From JBBATK01 sp044228285 (GTDB lineage Bacteria > Bacteroidota > Ignavibacteria > Kapaibacteriales > NICIL-2), in contig JBGAVD010000007.1 in assembly GCA_044228285.1 (NCBI GenBank), forward strand, positions 124,001 through 188,000: a stretch of DNA of 64,000 nucleotides. Direction: 5' to 3'. The position numbers and the translations under genes were made by a program. This document shows, one piece after another, positions 55,307 through 64,000 of the stretch. The notes below the pieces were generated by a model. It did no database searches. It saw only the letters and a program-made list of their open reading frames with translations, and was not told where the DNA came from. The number at the start of each line of letters is the position of its first letter. The stretch's first letter is position 1.

Positions 55307-55519
55307 CTATTTTTTGTGGTGTTCATCAATTCGAATGTGCAAGCTTGCAACCTCTCGCAATTGATAAAGATCAAGAGAGGCTATATTTATTAATTCCACG
55401 GCACTGAATCCACCTAATCCGTCGCGAATTGAACCATCATTTGTCTTGCAGAACTTACAGACTGTGATTTGTGAAGTCCTGCGAGCGCTGTAAATTACAA
55501 TACAGATCACTTCTGTCAC
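55307..55519 (-). CDS. possible small protein upstream of the radical SAM gene
   Basis: 70 codons from a GTG at 55519, without a clear ribosome binding site. It contains CKFCKTND (CxxC) and a helical SAVELINIASLDLYQLREVA stretch. It sits between the receiver gene and the radical SAM gene on the same strand, so it could belong to either module or be a chance ORF. No family recognised. Confidence 0.25.
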   Translation of the reverse strand: MTEVICIVIYSARRTSQITVCKFCKTNDGSIRDGLGGFSAVELINIASLDLYQLREVASLHIRIDEHHKK

Positions 55520-55625
55520 TGGAGTCGTTCACAATGAACCATCTTTCGCGGAAATGGCGAATCGTTAGTCGTGGATTTTCCGGGCTTGTTACAGTAATCG
55601 GGCTATGCTACGAAGATCAATCTCT

Positions 55626-56555
55626 CTAACTCTCGTCCGGCGGACTACGCAACGCCACACTCACATCTTGCATGATTTCTTGATACTCGAGTAGGGAGAT
55701 TCTCAGATCCCGCATGCGTTCATATGTTATTTCGTCGCCGTCGCTAGCATATAGTTTCCTCGAAAATCCAGTGCATTCGACACGCACATGAGCAAGACTA
55801 TTTCGGAGAGGGAGTGTTTCCGCAATATACTTCTTAATGGCAGAGCTTACAGGCTCATGTATGCCAGCAGAGATGAGCATTTTCCGCAAAAGCCTAAGTC
55901 TGTGCACGCTTGTGTATGAGTTACGAAGAGTATCAAGTTGCGATACCTCAGTTATTTGCTCTATCACTTTAACATCTTTTTGAAATCTCTCTTTTATTTC
56001 CGCTAAATGTTCGCTAACAACATTAAGTGCTGCATTTTTATGCTCATCACTACTTTTATCGTAGGCTGCGTAAAGTGATTCATTTACAAAGTAATCTATT
56101 TCACTAGTCGCACTCATTACAATTCCCCTAGAATGCTCAATATCAAGCACCTTTTTTACAAGTTCTCTAAAGACACCGTTGACAACATCTGGCAACTCTT
56201 GACGGGACGAAGTAAAGACACCTTTGTAATTACCCTCCTTTACAGCCTGATCCAATTTGCTAACTCCACTAGCTGAGTAGAAAACAATGTCTTTATAGAA
56301 AAACTTATCGCGAACTTTCTCTATACCTACGCTGCCGTTTGGTCCATCTCCAAGATCATAGTCCATAAGAACCAGATCTACATGATCACCGTAAACATCA
56401 GCTCCCAATATTTCCTCTGCATCTTCAACAGAAGAAGTGAAAGCATACTTCGCTCTAAATCCTTCTTTACGTAGCAATTTATCTATTTTCTCACTGGTTG
56501 CCTTTACAGCATCTTGCTGGTCTTCAACCCAGAGTATATTGAAGTCGAGTCTCAT
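55626..56555 (-). CDS. receiver-domain protein partnered with the dual-GHKL ATPase
   Basis: 309 residues. The N-terminal receiver-like domain has FNILWVEDQQDA (acidic pair Glu11, Asp12), the probable phosphoacceptor Asp65 in VLMDYDLGDG, and a Ser at the switch position (IVFYSASG). The usual conserved Lys before the last helix is not evident. The C-terminal ~170 residues are helical and do not match a DNA-binding output domain; RNSLAHVRVE resembles HEPN/MAE-28990-like C-terminal motifs only weakly. The start overlaps the ATPase stop by four bases, so the two are co-translated. It probably transmits a signal from the ATPase (inference). Confidence 0.75.
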   Translation of the reverse strand: MRLDFNILWVEDQQDAVKATSEKIDKLLRKEGFRAKYAFTSSVEDAEEILGADVYGDHVDLVLMDYDLGDGPNGSVGIEKVRDKFFYKDIVFYSASGVSKLDQAVKEGNYKGVFTSSRQELPDVVNGVFRELVKKVLDIEHSRGIVMSATSEIDYFVNESLYAAYDKSSDEHKNAALNVVSEHLAEIKERFQKDVKVIEQITEVSQLDTLRNSYTSVHRLRLLRKMLISAGIHEPVSSAIKKYIAETLPLRNSLAHVRVECTGFSRKLYASDGDEITYERMRDLRISLLEYQEIMQDVSVALRSPPDES

Positions 56556-58927
56556 TTGGATATTTTTATACTGAAGATAGCTCCCTTGGATTCACTTGAG
56601 ATAGCTTCAATCGTTCCATTCATTTCACCCAACGTTTGCTTGACGTGATAAAGTCCAAGTCCCGAACCATCAGTAGTAGTAAATCCTTTGTCGAATACGC
56701 GCGATTTATCGGATATGAGCTGATGAAATCCATCACCGTTATCCGAAACGGTAATATATATCGATTGCGAGTGAGGATGTGATATTTCAAACCGAACCTC
56801 TGTGGCATGAGCTTTTTTTGCATTAGAAATAAGGTTATCGACCACTACAGCAACATCGATTGGTTTAAACTCTTGATCAAATCCTTTGCCATCGTTCTCT
56901 ACTAGTACTCGTCGCAGTGGTGAAGTTAGATTGTCCCTAACTACTCCATTGATATACTGTTCTAAATATTGTCCTAGATCTGCATTAATTCTCTCAGACT
57001 TCATTCTGAAATTTGCTTTGGTCGCGAACTTTGCCACCCCAAGAACCTTACTGTTCAAAAGAGTAATATTATCGAGAACAGACATAACTTCTTCTGTTGT
57101 TACAGTCTTAGTTTTGGAAATTGAAACAATAAAGTTCTCAAGCTGCTGATGAATATTCACCGCATATATAGTAATCTGGTGATGCAGATTTAAGATTGTG
57201 TCCGTATCTAGCGTGGCGATTGATGCTAAAAACATGTTTCTCTTCCGTTCTTCCGCCAACTCTTCTGCTGTTTGCTTAGCAATCGTTTCAGCTTTTAATG
57301 CTCTGGATTGAGCTTGTTCTTTTGCAGTACGCTCCTTGTCTGCCTGCTGTCTAGCTGCTTCCTCAGATTTCCTAAGCTCTTTGTACCGCTTCGCCGCAGC
57401 GTCAACTCTCTGAATAAGTTTCTGGTCACTTGTCTTCTGTGCTATTGTTCGAAGGCTATCGAGGGACGACTCAAACACGTCTGATCGTTCACTAAGAATC
57501 CTAATCAGCTGTCGACTATAGTCTAACAGCTCGACTTGCTTATCATCAACTAATTTTGCTACTGCTTCCGTCACCCTTGCACTACCTGACTCAGTTAACA
57601 GGCGCGATAGGTCTCCAACATACTTATCCTCTTTATCTGGGTAGGTAACTGGTACAACATACTTCTCGAGACGTTTTAGGCAATAGTCCATAAAGCAGTT
57701 TTTCAAATCACGAACAGCTGCCGTATCTATTAACCCTGTATTTCTACTCGAAGCTTCTTGAAAATCCTCATCGGATCCCTCGACATCGATTCGTCCGATC
57801 ACATCACGAGCACCTAGATACCGAGCGAAACCTTGCCCTTTCCTTTTCTCCATACCAAACCAATCGTCATTCATTTCGCCGATTGGAAATACTCTAAAAC
57901 CGTTTCGAAAGACAAACACAGAGCCAAAATTCACAGAGGCCACTCCCATCCTCCTGGCAAAGGTATCTTTAGCTGATTTATTTAAGAAATACAACTCGCA
58001 ACGAAAGCCGGAATTGGCGAGTAGTTGATATTCATTCGATTCACGTATTCTGTAAATCAATTCACCCCTATCTATTAAAGTACTCTCTATATGCTTTCCG
58101 GATTGGTCAATCTTAACTGATATGAAAGTCGTTTTCTCTTGCAAAGTAGAGAAAATAAAATTTCCAATATCGCCATTGATGATATCTTCAGGTGTTAATT
58201 CTACTCCCTTAGTTTTAGCTGCGTCTTCAGCAGCTTGGTCTGCGATCTTTTCATCTGGCGCAACGATTTTTATCGTAAATATGTCAATCGTGTTACCAAA
58301 AGGATTAATAAGCTTCGACAGCGCGGACTTCAATTTCTTTAGAGAATTACGATCCCATTGTTTTCGTGGGTGCTCAATAGATATCACAGTTCCGTGAATA
58401 TTTTGTTGAATACTATTGGGAACACTAAAGCCAGTAGAAAGCTCAGTGTGAGAAACTCCGATAGTGGCAAATTGACTAAGATGATTATTGTCGAAAAGAT
58501 CCCAGTCAACTTTAATGCAATGCACGGGACCAGAAGATTCACTTTTGGCTCTCGTTTGTAGTGTAAGCAATCGTCCTAATCGATCCGAAGAAATCCGGCC
58601 GACACCCTTGCTTCCCGCAAATCGCTTCTTCTGCGCTATCGTATTTCGGTAATCTAAGGTGCGATTCTGCTCTCTCTTTTCAGAGTAACCTACAAAAAGC
58701 CACTTCTTACGCACATCGTCCATTGTCATACCCATCCCGTTATCAGAGATAACAATTTGACTAGCATCAAAGTAGAGCTCGACACTGGAAGCCCCTGCGT
58801 CAAAAGAGTTTTTCACAAGTTCAAAAATCGCAACATTTTCGTCTGTAATGAGTTCGCTGCCCAAAACGGTTTTTAGGCCGCTACTAACTTCAAAATGAAG
58901 TTCTTCAGACATATTCCGTTTAGACAT
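56552..58927 (-). CDS. dual GHKL ATPase / histidine kinase-like protein linked to DNA methyltransferase
   Basis: 791 residues with two separate GHKL ATP-binding domains. The first is Hsp90/MORC-like: N box ELVKNSFDA (36-44), SDNGMGM (61-67), GSKGVGR (105-111). After a long coiled coil (about 480-580) comes a LNLHHQITIYAV helix that could be a histidine-kinase H box. The last is a kinase-type domain: N box VVDNLISNAKKA (696-707), SDNGDGF, GSGLGL (754-759). GHKL ATPases near cytosine methylases are a described theme in restriction-modification neighbourhoods. It overlaps the methyltransferase by 8 bp and the receiver gene by 4 bp. Predicted sensor or switch component. Confidence 0.85.
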   Translation of the reverse strand: MSKRNMSEELHFEVSSGLKTVLGSELITDENVAIFELVKNSFDAGASSVELYFDASQIVISDNGMGMTMDDVRKKWLFVGYSEKREQNRTLDYRNTIAQKKRFAGSKGVGRISSDRLGRLLTLQTRAKSESSGPVHCIKVDWDLFDNNHLSQFATIGVSHTELSTGFSVPNSIQQNIHGTVISIEHPRKQWDRNSLKKLKSALSKLINPFGNTIDIFTIKIVAPDEKIADQAAEDAAKTKGVELTPEDIINGDIGNFIFSTLQEKTTFISVKIDQSGKHIESTLIDRGELIYRIRESNEYQLLANSGFRCELYFLNKSAKDTFARRMGVASVNFGSVFVFRNGFRVFPIGEMNDDWFGMEKRKGQGFARYLGARDVIGRIDVEGSDEDFQEASSRNTGLIDTAAVRDLKNCFMDYCLKRLEKYVVPVTYPDKEDKYVGDLSRLLTESGSARVTEAVAKLVDDKQVELLDYSRQLIRILSERSDVFESSLDSLRTIAQKTSDQKLIQRVDAAAKRYKELRKSEEAARQQADKERTAKEQAQSRALKAETIAKQTAEELAEERKRNMFLASIATLDTDTILNLHHQITIYAVNIHQQLENFIVSISKTKTVTTEEVMSVLDNITLLNSKVLGVAKFATKANFRMKSERINADLGQYLEQYINGVVRDNLTSPLRRVLVENDGKGFDQEFKPIDVAVVVDNLISNAKKAHATEVRFEISHPHSQSIYITVSDNGDGFHQLISDKSRVFDKGFTTTDGSGLGLYHVKQTLGEMNGTIEAISSESKGAIFSIKISK

Positions 58928-60122
58928 TGGTTAAAACCTCCTTAATTGCTAGGCCTGCCATCTCTGCGAATAACGGGGGCACTGCATTGCCAACTTGAGT
59001 GTAGCGTGGTGTCTGTGTTAAGCGCTGCCTACCACCGGTGGTATACGGTCCCTTAAATACAAACCAATCTGGAAAAGTTTGGAGACGTGCACATTCCCGT
59101 ACAGTCATGACTCGAGGTTCCGAGTAGTGAACAAAATCGTCAGGAATAGTTGTCAGAGTCGGAGCTGCTCTTTTGCCATCAAGTACGGTTACGCTACGCT
59201 TCTTAAGACCGTAGACCCCACGCTCAGCACCGAGTATACTTCGATTGCGCGGGGCGCTTTCAAGAAGTCTATTTAGCACTACTTTGACGTCGTCAGTATG
59301 ATTGACGAATCTGTGGCTATCAGGCGTGTGTGGATTGAAGTCGTCCCGTAAGTGCTTTTGAAGCCCAGTTGTTGGTCGCGAAGCAATGCCGGAGAGAAAC
59401 CTACTAGAATCTGGGCAGGGAGCCAAGCCATGACAACGTCGCAAGTCAGATAAGGCAGACTGAACACAATTCTTACGTGGGATTCCACGCTCCAACAAGT
59501 GAATCTCACACTGATCCTCTAACAAATGGAATACGCTCTCAGCTAGTCCTTCTAGGGTAGCCACAATTATAAATCTCTTTCGACGCTGAGGAACACCGTA
59601 ATCCGACATATCTATAATTTTGCCATGAGCATCGCTATACCCTAGATCACGCAACCGCTGAATCACGAGCTGTGAGTAATCTACTCCGATCTTAGCATTC
59701 GCCCTGAACCGCATAGTAAAACCTTTGACGTTTTCAAAGAGTATTACGCGCGGCTGCACTAAACCAACGAATTTTAGATAAGAATGAACGAGTTCATTTC
59801 GCTCGTCGTTTTCGCGACGCCTACCAGCGGTGGAAAAACCTTGACACGGCGGTCCACCTACTACCATGTCAACCTTACCTTTCAATTTGTCAAGCTCAGT
59901 CTCCTTCTTCTCAAGTAAGTTCTTGATATCCCAATTAATCGTTTCTAGCCACGACGGCCAATCAAAGTGCCTACGATTGTCAATCAGGTTTGCTTTCAGA
60001 GTAGCAAAAGCAGAAGCACTCTTTTCTACGGCAAAGAGACCTCTCCAACCTGCCAAGTGTAAACCAGTGCTAAGGCCTCCGCAGCCCGCAAACAAATCTA
60101 TGTAGTTGAAAGTACGTGACAT
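58920..60122 (-). CDS. DNA (cytosine-5) methyltransferase
   Basis: Start set at 60122 because the conserved domain begins at once (MSRTFNYIDLFAGCGGLSTG, motif I); the extension to 60308 is unlikely. 400 residues. Visible motifs: catalytic GGPPCQGFS (Cys93, motif IV), FENVKGF (motif VI), DYGVPQRRKRFIIVA (motif VIII), QVGNAVPPLFAEMAG (motif X). The target-recognition region lies between about residues 210 and 310 and cannot be read for specificity. It transfers methyl from SAM to C5 of cytosine. First gene of a three-gene operon with the GHKL ATPase and receiver protein; no cognate endonuclease was found. Confidence 0.95.
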   Translation of the reverse strand: MSRTFNYIDLFAGCGGLSTGLHLAGWRGLFAVEKSASAFATLKANLIDNRRHFDWPSWLETINWDIKNLLEKKETELDKLKGKVDMVVGGPPCQGFSTAGRRRENDERNELVHSYLKFVGLVQPRVILFENVKGFTMRFRANAKIGVDYSQLVIQRLRDLGYSDAHGKIIDMSDYGVPQRRKRFIIVATLEGLAESVFHLLEDQCEIHLLERGIPRKNCVQSALSDLRRCHGLAPCPDSSRFLSGIASRPTTGLQKHLRDDFNPHTPDSHRFVNHTDDVKVVLNRLLESAPRNRSILGAERGVYGLKKRSVTVLDGKRAAPTLTTIPDDFVHYSEPRVMTVRECARLQTFPDWFVFKGPYTTGGRQRLTQTPRYTQVGNAVPPLFAEMAGLAIKEVLTNV

Positions 60123-60472
60123 TTGAATAGGCAACTCATAACGTAAGTATGGTAGACGGCGAAAAATAGCACTTTGCAATTGAATAGCGAACGTCTTCTT
60201 TTCTTGACTATCAACATGGTTCAAGGGATATGCGTACTCGGAAGCTCTAGTTGAATGTAAGCAGTGTCCGGTCGACACGCAGCTTTGATGTATCATTTTC
60301 GAAATCAATCGTCATCGACAATATTGTCATTTATGAAGCAACATGTAGTTGCGCCTCGTATAGTGCGCCCATACAATTGAGAATTGACCATACGATTACT
60401 GGTAAACCATCTCAAATCTGTCAAACCGCGCCATCGTTCCTTGCTTTTTTCTAACATACATAACTCAACTGG
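60123..60472. promoter_or_regulatory. upstream region of the methyltransferase operon
   Basis: About 350 bp without a supported gene; it should contain the promoter for the three-gene operon. No operator recognised. Confidence 0.35.
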
Positions 60473-60902
60473 TCACTGTGCCTGCCGCACTGAAGGTCCT
60501 TGCAATCCAGATCTACGATCTTGTTCATTGCCTGCTTGACGTTGCACGATTCTTGATTGAGGCCCGCTGTAGCCTGAATAACTTGAAGCAGTCCTGCTGT
60601 ATTCCAGCGCCGAGGCATATGCTTTTTGCTCCAATTCAGTTATTCTTTCATTAATTCGATCTTCTTTCATCTTGATTTTTCGCCGTCGCAAACAATGATC
60701 TTGCCTTTCCGATTTCCTCATGCAACGTATTAATGTATTTTTCGTAATTTTGAGTTAAGTATTCGAATGCAACTTGTGACCTTTCAAGAAACGACTTCAG
60801 TTCAGACATTACTAATTTATAATCGCTGTATTGACGATATGAGCCATAGGCCAATGTGGCAATAAAGAGCGTAAACAATATACCAATTACTGTAAGATGC
60901 AC
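60473..60902 (-). pseudogene. small membrane-anchored coiled-coil protein, frameshifted
   Basis: Two overlapping minus-strand frames fit one protein. The first (GTG at 60902) has a transmembrane helix (VIGILFTLFIATLAYGSY) and a helical region ending ATAKNQDERRSN. The second continues the coiled coil (MKEDRINERITELEQKAYAS) and a Gln/Ser/Arg tail. Removing one A from the A5 tract near 60680-60684 joins them into about 142 residues. It could instead be two genes with a 20-bp overlap. No family recognised. It lies upstream of the methyltransferase operon on the same strand. Confidence 0.5.
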
Positions 60903-61262
60903 ATTTGAAGCGATTCCGAATTGTTCATTGATTTTTTATAAGAAATGAACATATCTATCTCTTTGCTCTTTGTACAATATGTGTTAGCCTTTATTAATGT
61001 ATCGACTTTAGCTTGTTGCTGCTATGTTACCGCGCCTCGCGCCTCAATTAGTTCAGCTTCAGTTGCAGATCGTAGGTCAGGCCTAGCAACTATAAACATC
61101 AGCACAATTACAATTCACTTTACCTTTTTAATTTTAGCCGCAAAAAGTAAATAGTCAGTGTTCTTCATAGACTTAAGTAATAATATGACAATGCAGGACG
61201 CAGATTTGCGTATTGTTGTGAGTAATTATTCTGAAATACCACTGAACTATGTATTGTTCGAA
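60903..61262. other. AT-rich intergenic region, no gene supported
   Basis: About 360 bp between the split coiled-coil gene and the IS copy C target duplication. A 69-codon hydrophobic plus-strand ORF (60945-61154) lacks supporting features. Confidence 0.4.
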
Positions 61263-62593
61263 ATAATAACTCAGTAGTGTCCTAAACATTTGCGTGCAAA
61301 ATGGCTGAAACCGTTGATACCACTAGCCTGCAGGGTAGCAAAAGTGCGCCGTGATTTGAATTGAAAAGCTAGTTTCGGGCCTTTGCGAGGCTCGCATGAA
61401 CCGCGGAAAGTTCGTTTTTACTCAAATTAGCGCACTTCTGCCACAACGCACCTTTAGACGCTATGTGGAAAAGTATGATGGTGACAAGCATATCAAGCAC
61501 TTCAGCTGTTGGCATCAGATGTTGTGCATGATCTTCGGTCAATTGAGTGGGCGTGAGAGCCTCCGCGATTTAACAACGTGTCTCAGTGCTCACAACTTCA
61601 AATTCTATCAGCTTGGTCTCGGCAAAAGTGTTTCGCGTTCAAACTTAGCTTACGCAAATGAGAATCGCGATTACAGGATGTTCGAAGACTTTGCATATGC
61701 TCTTGTCGAATACGCTCGCCGAATGCATGTGCCGGATCCGGAAGTGTGCGTCGGTCTGCCTAAGACTCGTCTCTATTCATTCGACTCAACAGTGGTGGAT
61801 CTTTGTCTTGAAGTATTTTGTTGGGCCACGTTTCGGCAAACAAAAGCAGCTATTAAAGTTCACACGTTGTTTGACGTTCGAGCGACTCTACCTGCTTTCA
61901 TTTATGTGACCGAAGGCTCTGTGCATGACGTTAAAGCGCTTGATGTTTTAGCAATCGAAGCTGACGCGTTCTACATAATGGACCGTGCATACGTAGACTA
62001 CAAGCGGCTTTGGAGGATTGCGGACAATCGAGCATGGTTCGTTGTACGCGCCAAGAGCAACATGAGATATAAGCGCATCGATTCTGATACAGTAGACCGT
62101 AAGCGCTCAATTGTATGCGATCAAGTTATTGTGCTGAGTTCCGCTCTTGCCAAAACTGCGTACCCAGGCGAACTGCGTCGAGTAAAGTGCTACGATGAAG
62201 AAAACGATCTGTTATTGGTCTTCTTGACAAACAACTTCGACATTACAGCGGAGCAAGTTGCTCTACTGTATAAACACAGATGGAGCGTCGAAACATTCTT
62301 CAAATGGGTCAAGCAACATCTGCGCGTTCTGTCCTTCTGGGGGACGACTCAAAACGCAGTAAAGACCCAAGTCTATATTGCCATGATCACGTTTATCTTG
62401 ATCAGCATCGTTAAATCAACACTAAAATCGGAATTGAGCTTGAACGATATATTGCAAGTTGTTAGTGTGTCGTTACTCGACAAAACACCGCTGGAAATCC
62501 TGCTTAAAGATTACAGCGGCATGGAAAACACTGGAAATCTGCAAATCTAGCTAGATTTCGCGGAAAACATTTAGGACACTACTGATAATAACT
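61263..62593 (+). mobile_element. IS4-family insertion sequence, copy C (identical to copy A)
   Basis: The element spans 61272-62584 (1313 bp), flanked by the 9-bp duplication ATAATAACT (61263-61271, 62585-62593). Ends are CAGTAGTGTCCTAAA. Same orientation as copy A; no nucleotide difference was noticed, implying a recent transposition. Confidence 0.97.
61396..62550 (+). CDS. IS4-family DDE transposase with DUF4372 domain, copy C
   Basis: 384 residues, identical in protein sequence to the 48263-49417 transposase, with the same intact triad (Asp130, Asp196, Glu299). Together with copy A it brackets an 11.8 kb segment carrying the radical SAM and methyltransferase modules, giving direct repeats able to recombine. 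Confidence 0.97.
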   Translation: MNRGKFVFTQISALLPQRTFRRYVEKYDGDKHIKHFSCWHQMLCMIFGQLSGRESLRDLTTCLSAHNFKFYQLGLGKSVSRSNLAYANENRDYRMFEDFAYALVEYARRMHVPDPEVCVGLPKTRLYSFDSTVVDLCLEVFCWATFRQTKAAIKVHTLFDVRATLPAFIYVTEGSVHDVKALDVLAIEADAFYIMDRAYVDYKRLWRIADNRAWFVVRAKSNMRYKRIDSDTVDRKRSIVCDQVIVLSSALAKTAYPGELRRVKCYDEENDLLLVFLTNNFDITAEQVALLYKHRWSVETFFKWVKQHLRVLSFWGTTQNAVKTQVYIAMITFILISIVKSTLKSELSLNDILQVVSVSLLDKTPLEILLKDYSGMENTGNLQI

Positions 62594-62778
62594 ATATACT
62601 AATGTACAATTCAGCGTCACAAAGGTGAACTTTCATCCACTTGCGACGCAATTTTACACAACGTTGCTTACGTTTCATAGTTATGACCGCACGCCACTTA
62701 TGTATAAAGCACAACACACATTAAAAAGGATTAATTAAACCGACCGCACTTCCGCAGCTATCCGATGTTGTACATCAT

Positions 62779-63539
62779 TTAACGAGGGACCCTACTATCA
62801 GTAGTCCAAGGAATGTAGATTGACCCTTTGATTCTGATATACTGGAGAAACGATAGCTTGGGGAAATGAAGTGCAAATTCAATAAGAACATTGCGATCAA
62901 ACTGTTTTGGAGAGTCTTGAATTGTCTTATTAGCGGGCACAATAGTCCACAATATTCCAGCTGTGAAATAAGAGCCGAGTATAGTTTCATTAGATTCAAT
63001 ACTCCCAATATGAAATCCGTACAAAGGAACTCCGTTAAATATTTTTGCCTGTATTCCGGCAAAAAATTCTCTTTCTTTCTCCGCAACTCAGGATACAAAA
63101 ATCATTGACACGCCTGCTTCAGTTAAACGTTTTTGCTTTGACCCTAGACTATCCGTTTGCACAATGGAAATTGACACGTCCATACTTGCAAGTGAAAACA
63201 TTTTAATATCTATGGAAGTGTTGGGCTTATCGCTTTTTGCACCGAAGTAATGAAACGCAAAAACATGTCAAAAAACTCATCTTCTGGCTTGATTCCCGAT
63301 ATACTACGTAATGCAGAAATAAGGAAGTAGTTGTTTTTGTTGGACAATTTGTTCTTTTTTATTGCACTTTCAATTATTTGAATACTCGTTTCATTATCAG
63401 CCGGCTGACCTTTAGCGATCTGGGTCGCGGCAGTTTTCAGAATTTCGTTATCATCGCTCACTCTCGCACAGAGACTGAAAAATACAAGAGACATGTATAG
63501 TACAAACTTTACAGCTATTGTTCGCATAGGAGTTGCCAC
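62779..63539 (-). pseudogene. decayed secreted protein gene (frameshift plus nonsense codon)
   Basis: From ATG 63539 a signal-peptide-like start (VKFVLYMSLVFFSLCA) leads to 109 codons ending at 63210. Adding one A to the A5 tract near 63238-63242 lets the frame continue (SDKPNTSIDIKMFSLASMDV, then TEAGVSMIFVS) to a TGA at about 63088-63090. The same frame resumes directly after it (VAEKEREFFAGIQAKIFNGV, PLYGFHIGSIESNE) to the stop at 62779. Two lesions make this a pseudogene unless the assembly has errors. Intact length would be about 250 residues. Family not recognised. Confidence 0.65.
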
Positions 63540-64000
63540 GTTTAAAGTTTAAAAATACTATGCATCTGTTTCAGCTCAACATTCGCGATTTATACACCAC
63601 GTGTGACTGTATATATCAACTGCAGTCAAAATAACGCTACAACGCAGATTGACTGCTAAAATCTGCGCTTTTGTGTAGTTTTTGTGTGGTATTCTTGGCG
63701 CAGAAATTGGAATTAGTGAGTGCTAAAGTAAGATCACCTACGAGATACATGGACAACTATTCTCGACCTGTAATTGTCACTAACCAAGCAATACATAGGT
63801 AAATTCGCGGTCAAGCCTCTTGTGGATTAAATCGAATTTTTGACTCTATGGAAATCAACGCACTCTTAAAGACTAAACCTGAAACTTTAGTAAAAATATG
63901 GAAGTCGTGGTTTTGCTTGCGATCATTGCAGGAAAATGAACGATATGCTGAATGTTCTGGTCGCAATATGATTTCCGGTCGATCTTAGCGAATTCATCAC
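63540..64000. other. window end region, no confident gene
   Basis: 461 bp. It contains a terminator-like hairpin (63643-63672) and a weak 46-codon plus-strand ORF at 63848-63988 with no recognisable motif. Confidence 0.35.
63643..63672 (+). terminator. possible rho-independent terminator
   Basis: An 8-bp stem CGCAGATT / AATCTGCG with a 9-nt loop, followed by CTTTTG. No plus-strand gene ends nearby, so its role is uncertain. Confidence 0.4.

Noticed and set aside
60945..61154. 69-codon hydrophobic plus-strand ORF
   Set aside because: AT-rich region, no ribosome binding site, Ser/Ile-rich random-like composition.
48130..62593. Composite transposon formed by IS copies A and C
   Set aside because: The outer flanks (AGAAGAGAT and ATAATAACT) do not match and each IS has its own complete target duplication, so the segment did not move as a unit.
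62866..63108. Plus-strand 80-codon ORF
   Set aside because: It is antisense to the reconstructed minus-strand pseudogene, which has better protein-like composition.

Overview
The window looks like chromosome from a member of the Bacteroidota/Chlorobiota/Kapabacteria group, moderate in GC. Three things suggest this: several secreted proteins end in type A (Por/T9SS) sorting domains, MoaC is fused to a MoaB/MogA domain, and the RDD - SpoIIM - DUF4129 - DUF4350 - MoxR - DUF58 block typical of that group is present. The assignment is inference from gene content; no rRNA or tRNA gene was seen.

Layout. 1-0.8 kb: 3' end of a moaC-moaB fusion. 0.9-8.9 kb: minus-strand operon SpoIIM-like, a multi-pass membrane protein, DUF4129, DUF4350, MoxR ATPase and DUF58, with an RDD-family gene divergent from it. 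9-27 kb: a small secreted protein, a Gfo/Idh/MocA oxidoreductase, a family 9 glycosyltransferase, four large T9SS cargo proteins (beta-helix, SBBP/PKD, arylsulfotransferase-like, beta-propeller), a small P-loop kinase, and a solo Y1 (REP-associated) transposase beside a 0.9 kb island of regularly spaced hairpins.

27.5-39.8 kb: six tandem paralogous genes, each with TPRs, a coiled coil and a class III adenylate cyclase domain. Each adjacent pair overlaps by the four bases ATGA, so this is one polycistronic array. The sensor halves differ and vary by whole 40-residue TPR units, while the catalytic halves are nearly the same.

39.8-53 kb: an accessory region of unrelated orphan genes, all on the minus strand up to 48 kb and separated by copies of a degenerate dispersed intergenic repeat. 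It holds a nucleotidyltransferase broken by one amber codon, another T9SS propeller protein, and two IS4-family elements with intact ends and 9-bp target duplications.

53-60.1 kb: two adjacent minus-strand modules. One is a putative RiPP locus, with a 70-residue precursor ending in an alternating Val/Ser/Gly tail and a B12-type radical SAM enzyme of the CX7CX2C class. The other is a three-gene operon: a DNA cytosine-5 methyltransferase, a protein with two GHKL ATPase domains, and a receiver-domain protein. No restriction nuclease accompanies it, so it is a candidate uncharacterised modification/defence or epigenetic signalling system. 60.4-64 kb: a split membrane/coiled-coil gene, a second identical IS4 copy, and a decayed secreted-protein gene.
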